Assembly (NCBI RefSeq): GCF_020216525.1
Contig: NZ_JAIWOY010000002.1
Location: 434,001-498,000, forward strand
Length of the DNA: 64,000 nt
Origin: Nocardioides nematodiphilus
GTDB lineage: Bacteria > Actinomycetota > Actinomycetes > Propionibacteriales > Nocardioidaceae
Direction: 5' to 3'
Shown here: positions 17,756 through 26,047 of the stretch, piece by piece
Layout of the letters: each line of letters begins with the position of its first letter
Position numbering within the stretch: the stretch's first letter is position 1
The notes under the pieces: model-generated
The model's input: only the letters and a program-made list of their open reading frames with translations
Databases searched by the model: none
Told to the model about the DNA's origin: nothing
Translations under genes and position numbers: made by a program

Positions 17756-18496
17756 TCAGAGGCCGGACTCGGCGGTCCGGACCATGATCACGCCGCACTC
17801 CTCGTGCCGGATGACCTCGTCACTGGGCGCGGTGCGGATGCGGGAGAGCTCAGCCGGCTCGACGCTCAGCCGGCAGCCGCCGCACTGCTTGGCACGCAGC
17901 TCGGCGGCGCCGATGCCGCTCTGCTCGCGGATCCGGTCGTAGAGCGCCATCAGGTCGGCAGGCATGCCCTCGATCGCGGGCCCACGGTCGGCGGTGATAG
18001 AGGCGAGCTCCCGCTCGACGTCGGCGGCGCGCTCGGTGCGTGCGTTGGTGAGCTCCTGGATGCGGGCGTCGAACTCGTCGATCTTGAGATCGAAGCCGGC
18101 GGCGGCCTTGGTGGCCTCGTCGAGCTGCTCCATCACCTCGAGCTCCTCGTCCTCGAGAACGCCGATGCGGCGGTCGATGTTGGCCAGCTCGGCCTGGAGG
18201 CGCTCGAGGTCCTTGGGATTGGTGACCTGGCCGGCGTCGATGCGGGCCTGCTCCTTGGTGCGGCGGACGCGGACGGCCTCGACGTCCTTCTCGGCCTTGG
18301 CGACGGCCACGGCGAGGTCGTCGCGCTGGATGCGGAAGTCGATCGCGGTGTCGTCGACCTTCTTGCGCTCGATCTGGAGCTCGGCGATCTGCTTGCTCTC
18401 CGGGAGGTTCTTCAGCTGGTGACGCAGCTGCAGGATCCGCGCGTCGATCTCGGCGATGTCCAGCAGCTTGAGCTGTGCGAACGGGTCGGCCTTCAC
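17756..18496 (-). CDS. CT398-type coiled-coil zinc-ribbon protein
   Basis: 246 residues. Residues about 10-180 form a long antiparallel coiled coil rich in Glu, Arg and Lys. The C-terminus has a four-cysteine zinc ribbon: CGGCRLS followed by a single cysteine in HEECGV, with an additional Cys in KQCGG. Family members are conserved in actinobacteria next to nif3 and RNase H; nucleic-acid binding is suspected but not proven. Gaps are 26 bp from nif3 and 5 bp to the RNase H gene. Confidence 0.88.
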   Translation of the reverse strand: MKADPFAQLKLLDIAEIDARILQLRHQLKNLPESKQIAELQIERKKVDDTAIDFRIQRDDLAVAVAKAEKDVEAVRVRRTKEQARIDAGQVTNPKDLERLQAELANIDRRIGVLEDEELEVMEQLDEATKAAAGFDLKIDEFDARIQELTNARTERAADVERELASITADRGPAIEGMPADLMALYDRIREQSGIGAAELRAKQCGGCRLSVEPAELSRIRTAPSDEVIRHEECGVIMVRTAESGL

Positions 18497-18522
18497 CAGG
18501 TGGCTCCTCTTGAGATGTAGGA

Positions 18523-19335
18523 CTAGACGCGCAGCGACCAGGGATCGGTGACGATCTCGGAGACGCGCGTGGTCACCCTATCGCCCAGAGCCTCCTGGAG
18601 ACGCCTCGCGACGACGGGCAGCCAGGTCCACTCGGCCGCCCAGTGCGGCACGTCGACCAGGGCGGTGGTCCCGTCCTCGAGGAACTCGCTGCTCACGTGA
18701 TGGCGCAGGTCGCTGGTGACGTAGACGTCGGCGCCGCTGTCCGCAGCCAGGCCGAGCATCGAGTCGCCGGCTCCCCCGCACAGCGCCACCCGCTGGACCG
18801 TACGGGCCGGGTCGCCCGCCGCCTTGATCCCCGCGGTCGTCGCCGGGACCGCGCCGGCCACGTGCTGCGCGAAGTCGGCGAGCGACATGGGCGCGGGCAG
18901 GGTGCCGATCCGGCCGAACCCGATCTCGCTGTCGGGCGTCGGGAGCGGCTCCAGCGGGCGGATGTCCCGCAGCCCGAGCGCGAGCGCCATCGCCTCACTC
19001 ACCCCGTCGAGCGCCTGGTCGGCGTTGGTGTGCGCGGCCAGCAGTCCGCAGCCGGCCTGCATCAGGGTCCAGACCGTGCGCCCCTTCGGGGTGACCGGCG
19101 CGAAGCCGTGCACCGGCTTGAGGAAGAGCGGGTGGTGGGTGACCAGGAGGTTCGCACCCCATTCCGCGGCCTCGTGGGCGACCTCGGGAGTCGGGTCGAC
19201 CGCGAACAGGACCTTCGCGCACGGCGCCGCCGGGTCGCCGGCCACGAGCCCGACGGCATCCCATCCCGCGGCGGTCTCCGGCGGGTACCAACCGTGCAGC
19301 AGGTCGACGACGTCGCCGAGGGTGGGAGCAGACAT
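18523..19335 (-). CDS. Nif3-like dinuclear metal centre protein (GTP cyclohydrolase type 1 NIF3 family)
   Basis: 270 residues from the ATG at 19335. The frame continues upstream through the 22-bp tandem repeat, but that part is repeat translation, not protein. Metal-binding THHPLFLKP lies at 66-74, and AAHTNAD and the C-terminal DVPHWAAEW supply the other ligands. Nif3 proteins form toroidal hexamers with two metals per subunit; the reaction in bacteria is unsettled. First gene of the nif3, zinc ribbon, RNase H operon. Its promoter region contains the eight-unit 22-bp repeat. Confidence 0.9.
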   Translation of the reverse strand: MSAPTLGDVVDLLHGWYPPETAAGWDAVGLVAGDPAAPCAKVLFAVDPTPEVAHEAAEWGANLLVTHHPLFLKPVHGFAPVTPKGRTVWTLMQAGCGLLAAHTNADQALDGVSEAMALALGLRDIRPLEPLPTPDSEIGFGRIGTLPAPMSLADFAQHVAGAVPATTAGIKAAGDPARTVQRVALCGGAGDSMLGLAADSGADVYVTSDLRHHVSSEFLEDGTTALVDVPHWAAEWTWLPVVARRLQEALGDRVTTRVSEIVTDPWSLRV

Positions 19336-19351
19336 GGAGGCCAGGCTAGTC

Positions 19352-19527
19352 ACTCGGCCCTCCCGCACCGCCGACTCGGCCCTCCCGCACCGCCGACTCG
19401 GCCCTCCCGCACCGCCGACTCGGCCCTCCCGCACCGCCGACTCGGCCCTCCCGCACCGCCGACTCGGCCCTCCCGCACCGCCGACTCGGCCCTCCCGCAC
19501 CGCCGACTCGGCCCTCCCACACCGCCG
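19352..19527. repeat. Eight-copy 22-bp tandem repeat in a divergent promoter
   Basis: Eight contiguous 22-bp units start at 19352 and recur every 22 bp to 19506. The first seven are identical; the last has a single G-to-A change. Each unit begins ACTCGGCCCTCCC and ends ACCGCCG; across the joint, GCCGA-C-TCGGC is a small palindrome. The array lies between the nif3 start and the plus-strand gene at 19546, so it occupies the shared upstream region. Apparent proteins in all frames here are decapeptide-like artefacts. Confidence 0.95.
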
Positions 19528-19545
19528 AGTGGGTACCGGCCACCC

Positions 19546-20214
19546 ATGGCGACTCCCCTGACTCCCGTGACCGCCGGCTTCCGCCGCCTCGCCCAGCTGC
19601 GCCACGCGCGCGGCTTCCACCCCGACGGACGCGTCGGCCGCGGCCTGTTGGTGGTGTCCGACCCGGACTCCGCGATCGGACGGGTCGTGGGCGCGGCCGA
19701 TCACCCGGTGACCGTGCGCCTCTCCCGCGGCGTCGGGCTGCCCGGCCGCCTGGCGGACTTCCTCGGTCTGGCAGTACGGATCGAGCGCGGTGAGGAGCCG
19801 ATCGATCTGCTCTTCACCACGACCGGGGACGGGCGCTGGGGCCGGCGCCTGATCCTGCCGTCGACGCGCTGGACGGCTCGATCGTTCAGCACGGTCATGC
19901 CGTACGCCGCCGACGACCCGCAGACCGGCGAGCACGAGCACACGCTGATCGCGCTCACCCCGACCGAGGACTCGCTGCCCGACGCCTCTCTCGAGGCTCT
20001 CGACCACGTCGACGCCGAGCACCCGCTCACCTTCGCGGTGGAGGAGTCCCACGGCGGCTGGCACTCGGTCGGGCGGCTGATCGTGCACGAGGTCGGCGCG
20101 GACGCGTCACTCCCCTTCGACCCGATGCTGCACGCCGATCCGCACCTTCACCCGGTGCGGTTCCTCTCCGGCGTACGAGAGGCGGCCTACCGCGGCTCAC
20201 GGCGCGGCCGCTGA
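19546..20214 (+). CDS. Hypothetical protein, weak resemblance to catalase-related fold
   Basis: 222 residues from the ATG at 19546; earlier starts lie inside the tandem repeat. No signal peptide or membrane segment. The run of HPVTVRLSRGVG, a DFLGLAVRI segment and a following FTT loosely recalls the substrate-channel part of small catalase-like proteins, but I cannot see a convincing haem ligand, so this is a weak suggestion. An EHTLIALTPTED segment follows. Codon use is native. It stands alone, with a repeat array upstream and a convergent unknown gene downstream (5-bp gap). Confidence 0.6.
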   Translation: MATPLTPVTAGFRRLAQLRHARGFHPDGRVGRGLLVVSDPDSAIGRVVGAADHPVTVRLSRGVGLPGRLADFLGLAVRIERGEEPIDLLFTTTGDGRWGRRLILPSTRWTARSFSTVMPYAADDPQTGEHEHTLIALTPTEDSLPDASLEALDHVDAEHPLTFAVEESHGGWHSVGRLIVHEVGADASLPFDPMLHADPHLHPVRFLSGVREAAYRGSRRGR

Positions 20215-20219
20215 GTCCG

Positions 20220-20891
20220 TCAGTCGACCTCCGGCTGGGCGGAGGAGCTGAACCAGCTGCCGTCCGGGAACGCGGGAGGCGACGGGCGGCGCAGGTCGTG
20301 CCGCTCCGGCTCCCAGGGCCACAGCTCACGTACCCGGGCCGCTGCGGCGAGGATCTCCTCGGCGTCGACGACGGTCACCGTCTCGTCGATGCCCGCCCCG
20401 GGAAGGGCGCAGATGATCCGGAGCTCCCCTGGCGGCGGCAGCGGCGACAGGAAGTACGTCGCCTGAGCCGCTCGGGGGCCGCCGCCGCTGCGGCTCGACC
20501 CGAGGGACACGCCGCCGTCGGCGACGCCCTCGACGTTCGAGCCACGTCGACCGTCGGCGAACTGCACGCCTAGCAGTGCGCGCTGACCCGCTGGTCGGCC
20601 CGGCGAGTGGTACTCCGTCAGTACCTCCCAGATCCCAGCCCGGTCACCCAGTCGCGCCCCGGGCCGCAAGCGCGCCTCGAGCTCGAACTCGAGACCGTTG
20701 CTGTATACCCGCATCCCGGCGAGGAAGATGACCAGATCGTCGCTGGCCCCCAGCACCTTCTCGACGGCGAGGACGGCCGGCACCTCGTTATCGGGCGCTC
20801 CGTACCGGACCGGCGGCACCGCGTCCGCGTCGTCCGGCCCGCGTGCCACGGAGAAGCTGGTTCCGCGCGTCATGGCGACACTCTCCCCCAC
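20220..20891 (-). CDS. Hypothetical protein
   Basis: 223 residues. I do not recognise a domain. Visible features are a central beta-rich region (DLVIFLAGMRVYSNGLEFEL), a Gly/Ser-rich linker near 130-140, and a C-terminal stretch LWPWEPERHDLRRPS rich in Trp and Arg. No signal peptide, membrane segment or cysteine pair. Single genes of this length and pattern are common in actinomycetes. It ends 6 bp from the convergent gene and starts 97 bp from the stop of nothing else on its strand except the LysR gene at 20922, which is read the same way. Confidence 0.55.
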   Translation of the reverse strand: MGESVAMTRGTSFSVARGPDDADAVPPVRYGAPDNEVPAVLAVEKVLGASDDLVIFLAGMRVYSNGLEFELEARLRPGARLGDRAGIWEVLTEYHSPGRPAGQRALLGVQFADGRRGSNVEGVADGGVSLGSSRSGGGPRAAQATYFLSPLPPPGELRIICALPGAGIDETVTVVDAEEILAAAARVRELWPWEPERHDLRRPSPPAFPDGSWFSSSAQPEVD

Positions 20892-20921
20892 TGACAGCGC
20901 CAGCGGAATGGGATGACGCCG

Positions 20922-21794
20922 TCAGGTGCCGAGCAACATCGCGGCGACGCGGTCGGCGGCGCGCGAGAGCGGCCGCTCGGAGGAGATCGCGAGCCGACAG
21001 ACCCACCGCAGGTCCTCGGCGAGCGGCACCGCGACGGCACCCGCGTCCACCGGCACCGCGTGCTCGGGGAGGATCGTGACGCCGAGGCCGCGCGCGACGA
21101 GGGACCGGGCGAGTGGGAAGTCGGTGACCTCGGTCGAGACGGTGCGGCGCACGCCCGCCGCGGCGAAGGCCAGGTCGACGGTCGTGCGGTTGCCCCAGCC
21201 GGTCGGGTAGTCGACGAACGGCTCCTCACCGAGGTCGGCCACCGACACCGAGCGCGCTCGCGCGAGCGGGTGTCCGGGTGAGCAGACGAAGACGAGCCGT
21301 TCGGTGCCGATCTCGTGGAACTCGATGCCGGCGACCCGGCCCTGGGTCGCGACCAGCGCGAGATCGAGGTCGCCCGTACGGACCTGGTCGATGCTGCTCG
21401 CCGAGCCGGAGAAGGTCTGCCGCAGATGCACCGCCACCTGCGGATACGCCTCGCGGCAGCGTTGTAGGGCCGCGGCGATGTCGAAGCGTCCCGTGTACGC
21501 CAGGGTGCCGAGGACGACCGTCCCGACCACGGTGCCGCGGGCGCTGGCCACGGCGTCCTTCGCCGCCGCGAAGGAGCTCAGCACCTCCCGCGCCCGCGGC
21601 AGCAGCGCCTCGCCCTCCGGAGTCAGCGCGAGCCGGTGATAGCCCCGTTCGATCAGCGCGACGCCGAGCTCGTGCTCCAGCTGTTTGACCGCTGTCGAGA
21701 CCGCCGACTGCACGACGCCGGCCCGTTCCGCGCCGCGGGTGAAGCTGCCGGTCTCGGCGACGGCGAGGAAGTACTCCAGCTGATGCGGCTGCAC
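20922..21794 (-). CDS. LysR-family transcriptional regulator
   Basis: 290 residues, GTG start. N-terminal winged helix (about 3-62, with the standard FLAVAETGSFTRGAERAGVVQS opening split by conserved Ala and Ser) and a C-terminal two-lobe effector domain. It faces the MFS transporter gene across 84 bp (21795-21878), the classic LysR/target arrangement, so it probably activates that gene in response to the transported compound and represses itself. Ligand not predictable. Confidence 0.9.
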   Translation of the reverse strand: MQPHQLEYFLAVAETGSFTRGAERAGVVQSAVSTAVKQLEHELGVALIERGYHRLALTPEGEALLPRAREVLSSFAAAKDAVASARGTVVGTVVLGTLAYTGRFDIAAALQRCREAYPQVAVHLRQTFSGSASSIDQVRTGDLDLALVATQGRVAGIEFHEIGTERLVFVCSPGHPLARARSVSVADLGEEPFVDYPTGWGNRTTVDLAFAAAGVRRTVSTEVTDFPLARSLVARGLGVTILPEHAVPVDAGAVAVPLAEDLRWVCRLAISSERPLSRAADRVAAMLLGT

Positions 21795-21878
21795 CCTCCG
21801 ACACTATCGCGGGACGAGATCGAACCCATCGGATTCTTTCGTTGGAGGTGATGCTGCGATCGCGTCACCATCGAGGAC
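21795..21878. promoter_or_regulatory. Divergent LysR/MFS promoter region
   Basis: 84 bp between two divergent starts, noticeably less GC-rich than the flanking genes (ATCGGATTCTTTCGTTGG lies near its centre). It must hold both promoters and the LysR binding site. I cannot fix one T-N11-A box with confidence. Confidence 0.45.
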
Positions 21879-23111
21879 ATGACCACCGCATCGGCTCTTT
21901 CACCGGCCGCCCGCCGGCACCACGCCCGCAGCTTCTGGCTCGTGGCGCTGCTCTTCGCCGCCACCCTCGCCTTCGCGACGGTCCCGGCACCCCTGTACGG
22001 GCTGTACGCCGCCGAGGACGGCTTCGGCTCCTTCACCGTGACGGTGATCTTCTCGGTCTATGCCGTCGGCGTCGCCCTCAGCCTGTACCTCACCGGGCAC
22101 CTCTCGGACCGCTTCGGCCGGCGCCGCCTGGCGATTCCCGCGGTCATGTTCAACATCCTGTCCGGCCTGGTCTTCGTGACCTCGCACGAGCTGGGCTGGC
22201 TGCTGGTGGCGCGCTTCCTGTGCGGCATCGGCGTCGGGATGCTCACCGCGACCGCCACCGCTCACCTGACCGAGCTGCACCGACAGGCCCGGCCTGAGGC
22301 CACGCCGACCCTCGCCGCTGTGGTCGCGACGGCCGCGAACCTCGGCGGCCTGGCGATCGGCCCGCTGGCGGCAGGCCTGCTGGCCCAGTACGCCCCGCGA
22401 CCGCTCTTCACGCCCTTCGTCGTCTTCCTCTTCCTGCTCACCGCGGGCGTCCTCCTGGTCGCCACGGTCCCCGAGACGGTCGAGCTCCCCACCGACGAGT
22501 GGCGCTACCGTCCGCAGCGCGTCTCGATCCCCGACGAGGCTCGCGCCGGCTTCTGGGCAGCCTCGGTGGCCGCGTTCGTCGCCTTCGCCAGCTTCGGCTT
22601 CTTCAGCTCGCTCGCTCCGTCCTTCGTGGCGGGCACCCTGCACCACACCTCGCACGTCCTGGCCGGCTTCATCGCCTCGAGCGCCTTCGGATCTGCGGCG
22701 ATCGCCCAGATCGTCGCCGCGAAGTGGCGGACCAGCGAGCTCTACCCGGCCGGCCTGATCACCTTGGCCATCGGTCTCGCGCTGACCGTCGGCGCGATCC
22801 TCACCAGCACCCTCGACACCCTGGTCGCCGGCGGCATCGTGGTCGGTCTCGGCGCGGGCCTGACCTTCAAGGGCGGCGTCTCCGCGGTCATCGCCCTCGC
22901 TCCGCCCGCGGTCCGCGGCGAGACGCTCGCCGCCCTCTTCCTGGTCGCCTACGTGGGGATGGGGCTGCCGGTCGTCCTGCTCGGCATCGCGCTGCAGCTG
23001 GTCGCCGTGCACGCCGCCGTCATCGGCTTCGGGGTGTTGATGCTGCTCCTGATCGTCGCCGCTGGGCTGCTGATCACCGCCGGACGCCGCCCGCGGATGG
23101 CGCTGGCCTGA
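21879..23111 (+). CDS. MFS drug/metabolite exporter
   Basis: 410 residues with 12 hydrophobic segments. Motif A of the major facilitator family is at 73-83 (GHLSDRFGRRR). The basic N-terminus and a cytoplasmic loop of about 25 charged residues in the middle (PTDEWRYRPQR) separate the two six-helix halves. Probably a proton-driven exporter of a small molecule. Controlled by the divergent LysR regulator. Downstream it converges on an XRE regulator with a 10-bp gap. Confidence 0.87.
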   Translation: MTTASALSPAARRHHARSFWLVALLFAATLAFATVPAPLYGLYAAEDGFGSFTVTVIFSVYAVGVALSLYLTGHLSDRFGRRRLAIPAVMFNILSGLVFVTSHELGWLLVARFLCGIGVGMLTATATAHLTELHRQARPEATPTLAAVVATAANLGGLAIGPLAAGLLAQYAPRPLFTPFVVFLFLLTAGVLLVATVPETVELPTDEWRYRPQRVSIPDEARAGFWAASVAAFVAFASFGFFSSLAPSFVAGTLHHTSHVLAGFIASSAFGSAAIAQIVAAKWRTSELYPAGLITLAIGLALTVGAILTSTLDTLVAGGIVVGLGAGLTFKGGVSAVIALAPPAVRGETLAALFLVAYVGMGLPVVLLGIALQLVAVHAAVIGFGVLMLLLIVAAGLLITAGRRPRMALA

Positions 23112-23121
23112 CGCTCGACGA

Positions 23122-23973
23122 TCAGCGCTGCGTGCCGGCGAACTGCTGGGTGCCCAGCACCCGCAGCAGGCGCAGCTGCTCCTCTGCCTCGGTGCGCGGC
23201 GCCGCGGTCAGGACGAGCAGCGCCTGCGACTGGTCCTCGGTGAAGAGCACCTGGCAGTCCAGCTCGATCGCGCCGATCTCGGGGTGGAGCAGCACCTTGT
23301 GGTCCTCGAACCGGCGCGCTACCTCCTGGCGGTCCCAGAGCTCCGCGAACTCCGGCGACACCCGCTGCAGCTCGCGCACGAGCTCGCCGGCCGGGGACGC
23401 GGCACCCATCGTTCCGTACGCCACTCGCAGGGACGCGACCTGTGCGCGGCTCTGCCGGTCCCGGTCGTCGACCGGATAGAGCGCGCGCTCGGTCTCGGGC
23501 GAGACGAACCATCGATAGATCTCGCTGCGCTCGAGCCCGGTGAAGTGCGTACGGTCGCCGTGCAGCGCCAGCGAGAGCTCGTTCTGGACCAGCACCTCGC
23601 CCAACGCCGACAGGACCAGCGCCGGGGTGTCGGTCAGCCGGTCCAGGACCCGCATCAGCGCCGGCGCCACGTAGCCGCTCGGCGACATCCGGTCGGGCGT
23701 GTGGTGGCCGGCGACCCGATAGAGGTAGTCGCGCTCGTCGGCGGAGAGCCGCAGCGCCCGGGCGAGCGAGGCGAGCATTTGGGTGCTCGGCTGCGGCCCG
23801 CGCTGCTGCTCGAGCCGGGTGTAGTAGTCGGTCGACATCGTCGCCAGGACGGCGACCTCTTCGCGTCGCAGGCCCGGCGTACGGCGTCGAGGTCCGGCCG
23901 GGAGCCCGACGTCGCCGGGCTGGAGCTCCTCCCGGCGGCGGGTAAGGAAGTCGGCGAGCGCAACGCGGTCCAT
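23122..23973 (-). CDS. XRE-family regulator with MmyB-like ligand-binding domain
   Basis: 283 residues from the ATG at 23973; an upstream start at 24006 adds 11 unlikely residues. The N-terminal HTH has the signature RRRTPGLRREEVA and YYTRLEQQRG of MmyB-type regulators. The C-terminal domain (about 100-275) is the PAS-like MmyB domain that binds fatty acids in its founding member. Such regulators usually control a divergent SDR oxidoreductase, and one starts 101 bp away at 24075. Confidence 0.9.
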   Translation of the reverse strand: MDRVALADFLTRRREELQPGDVGLPAGPRRRTPGLRREEVAVLATMSTDYYTRLEQQRGPQPSTQMLASLARALRLSADERDYLYRVAGHHTPDRMSPSGYVAPALMRVLDRLTDTPALVLSALGEVLVQNELSLALHGDRTHFTGLERSEIYRWFVSPETERALYPVDDRDRQSRAQVASLRVAYGTMGAASPAGELVRELQRVSPEFAELWDRQEVARRFEDHKVLLHPEIGAIELDCQVLFTEDQSQALLVLTAAPRTEAEEQLRLLRVLGTQQFAGTQR

Positions 23974-24074
23974 GCCGCCCAGTATCGAGGGCGTCCTGAC
24001 GCACAACCAGGGATCGCCGATCCCCCGATAAGCGCTCTCTGCCGCGGCCGCCCGACCGGCGGTGGAGTGGAGTC

Positions 24075-24863
24075 ATGCGAATCCACGAGAACACCACCGG
24101 CAACCAGATCAGCGGCAACACCGTCTTCATCCCGGGCGCGACCAGCGGCATCGGGCTGGCCCTCGCCCTCGAGCTGCAGGCGAAGGGCAACACCGTCGTC
24201 ATCGGCGGCCGTCGGGCGGCGCTGCTGGACCAGCTCGCCGCCGAGCATCCGGGCCTCGGCACCGTCACGATCGACATCACCGACCGGGACAGCATCGAGA
24301 CCGCAGCGGCGGAGGTCCTCAGCGCCCACCCCGACCTCAACGTCCTGATCACGATGGCAGGCATCATGAAGGTGGAGGACTGGACCACGGCCGGCTTCCT
24401 CGCCGACGCCGAGCAGGTCGTCACGACCAACCTCCTGGGCACCATCCGCCTCGTCGCCGCCTTCGTCGAGCACCTGCAGAAGCAACCCGACGCGACACTG
24501 ATGACCGTCTCCTCGGGCCTCGCCTTCACCCCGCTCAAGGTCACGCCGACCTACAACGCCACGAAGGCGGCCGTCCACATGCTCACCGAGACGCTGCGCC
24601 TGCAGCTGGCCGACACCGGCGTACGGATCCTCGAGCTCGAGCCCCCGTCCGTCGCGACCGAGATCGTCCCGGGCCAGAAGGAGAGCCCGTTCGCGATGCC
24701 GCTGGAGGAGTACGTCAGCGAGGTGCTGGAGATCCTCGAGACCCAGCAGGACGCCACCGAGATCCAGGTCGAGCGGGTGAAGTTCCTCCGCTACGGCGAG
24801 GCCCGCGGCGACTACGCCGAGACGGTCGCCGCGCTGAATGCGCTCGACCCGCACGGCAACTGA
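24075..24863 (+). CDS. Short-chain dehydrogenase/reductase (DltE-like)
   Basis: 262 residues. Nucleotide-binding GATSGIG at 21-27, NNAG-equivalent ITMAG at 92-96, catalytic Ser146/Ser147 and Tyr160 with Lys164 (YNATK). Members of this subgroup (DltE/YciK-like) use NAD(P)H on an unknown carbonyl. The divergent MmyB-type regulator gene suggests inducible expression by a small hydrophobic signal. Downstream lies a tRNA gene, and no partner enzyme is visible. Confidence 0.88.
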   Translation: MRIHENTTGNQISGNTVFIPGATSGIGLALALELQAKGNTVVIGGRRAALLDQLAAEHPGLGTVTIDITDRDSIETAAAEVLSAHPDLNVLITMAGIMKVEDWTTAGFLADAEQVVTTNLLGTIRLVAAFVEHLQKQPDATLMTVSSGLAFTPLKVTPTYNATKAAVHMLTETLRLQLADTGVRILELEPPSVATEIVPGQKESPFAMPLEEYVSEVLEILETQQDATEIQVERVKFLRYGEARGDYAETVAALNALDPHGN

Positions 24864-24920
24864 GACGCCTGCGCCTCACCGCCGTGATGTCGTAGCCCTG
24901 ATTTCGCCATGCTGGTGCCC

Positions 24921-25044
24921 GTCGGCTAACGTTCTCTCTCGTCGGGAGCGATCCCGATGATTCCTTCGGGGGTGTGGCGCAGCTGGTAGCGCACCTGCAT
25001 GGCATGCAGGGGGTCAGGGGTTCGAGTCCCCTCACCTCCACCGA
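24921..25044. repeat. Left arm of 124-bp inverted repeat carrying tRNA-Ala
   Basis: Identical, apart from one base (24936 against 28074), to the reverse complement of 27966-28089. The arm covers 47 bp of leader, the 73-nt tRNA and the first 4 bp after it. The leader holds a TAACGT -10-like element at 24927-24932 and a small hairpin (TCGGGA/TCCCGA). Conservation of the leader suggests a recent duplication of the whole transcription unit. Confidence 0.9.
24968..25040 (+). tRNA. tRNA-Ala (GGC anticodon)
   Basis: 73 nt fold as a standard tRNA: 7-bp acceptor stem (GGGGGTG with CACCTCC, one G-U pair), anticodon stem CCTGC/GCAGG with loop ATGGCAT giving anticodon GGC, and T arm AGGGG-TTCGAGT-CCCCT. 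Discriminator A at 25040. CCA is not encoded (CCG follows). GGC reads GCC and GCU, the dominant Ala codons in such a genome. Identical in sequence to the copy at 27970. Confidence 0.96.
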
Positions 25045-25050
25045 AGACGG

Positions 25051-25076
25051 AGGCCCGGTTCGCGAGGACCGGGCCT
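25051..25076 (+). terminator. Terminator of left tRNA-Ala
   Basis: Nine-bp stem AGGCCCGGT/ACCGGGCCT with an 8-nt loop, starting 10 bp after the tRNA, followed by a short TCATTT. The right tRNA copy has a related hairpin with the same core. Confidence 0.8.
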
Positions 25077-25107
25077 GCGTCATTTCCCCGTCGGCCATTC
25101 CCCCGAA

Positions 25108-25123
25108 GTAGAACGTGTTCTAC
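25108..25123. promoter_or_regulatory. KstR-like palindromic operator
   Basis: Perfect inverted repeat GTAGAAC-GT-GTTCTAC. The inner 14 bp (25109-25122) fit TnnAACnnGTTnnA, the published binding motif of the TetR-family cholesterol regulator KstR in mycobacteria and rhodococci. It ends 9 bp before the start of the F420-type oxidoreductase, where a bound repressor would block transcription. Regulator identity is inference; no kstR gene is in the window. Confidence 0.65.
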
Positions 25124-25132
25124 CGTGGGCCC

Positions 25133-25972
25133 ATGCGCAACGGCCTCGTCCTCTTCACGTCCGATCGCGGCATCGCCCCGGCCGCCCTGGCAGCGGCGGC
25201 CGAGGAGCGCGGCTTCGACACGTTCTACGTGCCCGAGCACACCCACATCCCCGTCCGACGTGACGCGCTGCACCCCACCGGCGGTGCCGACCTGCCCGAC
25301 GACCGCTACCTGCGCACCCTGGACCCGTGGGTCTCGCTGGCGACCTGCGCGGCGGTCACGTCCCGCATCGCCCTGGCGACAGCGGTGGCGCTGCCGGTCG
25401 AGTCAGACCCGATCACGCTGGCCAAGACGCTCGCCACGCTCGACCACCTCTCCGGCGGGCGGGTGACGCTGGGCGTCGGCTTCGGCTGGAACACCGACGA
25501 GCTCGCCGATCACCACGTGCCCGCCGAGCGCCGCCGCACGGTCCTGCGCGAGTATCTCGAGGCCATGCGCGCACTGTGGACCGAGGAGGAGGCCGCCTAC
25601 AACGGGGACTTCGTCTCCTTCGGACCGTCCTGGGCCTATCCCAAGCCCCCGCAGGGCCGGATCCCGACGATCGTGGGCGCCGGCGGCGGCCCACAGACGA
25701 TGCGCTGGATCGCGCGCCACGCCGACGGGTGGATGACGACGCCCACCGAGGCCGGCATCGGGGACAAGGTCAAGCAGCTCCAGACCGAGTGGGAGTCGGC
25801 GGGACGGGAGGGTAAGCCCGACATCCGGGTACTCGTCGCCAGGCGGCCCACTCCGGAGGACATGTCGGAGTGGGCCGTCGCCGACGAGCTGATCTGGGGC
25901 GTCCCCGACGCCGAGCCCGACGCGGTCCTCGCCCACCTCGACAAGCTCGCCGCCCGCCTCGGCCTCGTTTGA
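25133..25972 (+). CDS. LLM-class F420-dependent oxidoreductase
   Basis: 279 residues from the ATG at 25133; the earlier frame start at 25115 lies inside the operator. Luciferase-like TIM barrel: N-terminal VLFTSDRGI, the ERGFDTFYVPEHTH strand, SGGRVTLGVGFGWN (the family GVGxGW motif) and GAGGGPQTMRWIARHADGW. Actinobacterial members use reduced F420 on aldehydes, steroids or other carbonyls. A KstR-like operator in its promoter suggests steroid or fatty-acid control. Lies just inside the left arm of the tRNA inverted repeat. Confidence 0.88.
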   Translation: MRNGLVLFTSDRGIAPAALAAAAEERGFDTFYVPEHTHIPVRRDALHPTGGADLPDDRYLRTLDPWVSLATCAAVTSRIALATAVALPVESDPITLAKTLATLDHLSGGRVTLGVGFGWNTDELADHHVPAERRRTVLREYLEAMRALWTEEEAAYNGDFVSFGPSWAYPKPPQGRIPTIVGAGGGPQTMRWIARHADGWMTTPTEAGIGDKVKQLQTEWESAGREGKPDIRVLVARRPTPEDMSEWAVADELIWGVPDAEPDAVLAHLDKLAARLGLV

Positions 25973-26047
25973 ACCAGCGTCACCCGGAGCGTCACTTCGC
26001 CGCTCGACGGCGCCACGCACCGGCGACCGGATCGTCCGAGATGCGCG

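Noticed and set aside
19352..19527. CRISPR array at the 22-bp repeats
   Set aside because: Units are directly adjacent with no spacers, and no cas gene is present.
19346..19547. Short repeat proteins (GGPSRRCGRAESAVREG type) and N-terminal extension of Nif3
   Set aside because: Pure translation of the tandem repeat; the Nif3 family begins at the ATG at 19335.
24921..25044. att site of an integrated element at tRNA-Ala
   Set aside because: No integrase is in the window, and the duplicate is inverted and covers the whole tRNA plus leader, unlike a direct-repeat attL/attR pair.
24715..25098. Open frames containing VEVRGLEPLTPCMPCR across both tRNA-Ala genes
   Set aside because: This peptide is a known mistranslation of tRNA-Ala sequence; the tRNA fold explains the conservation.
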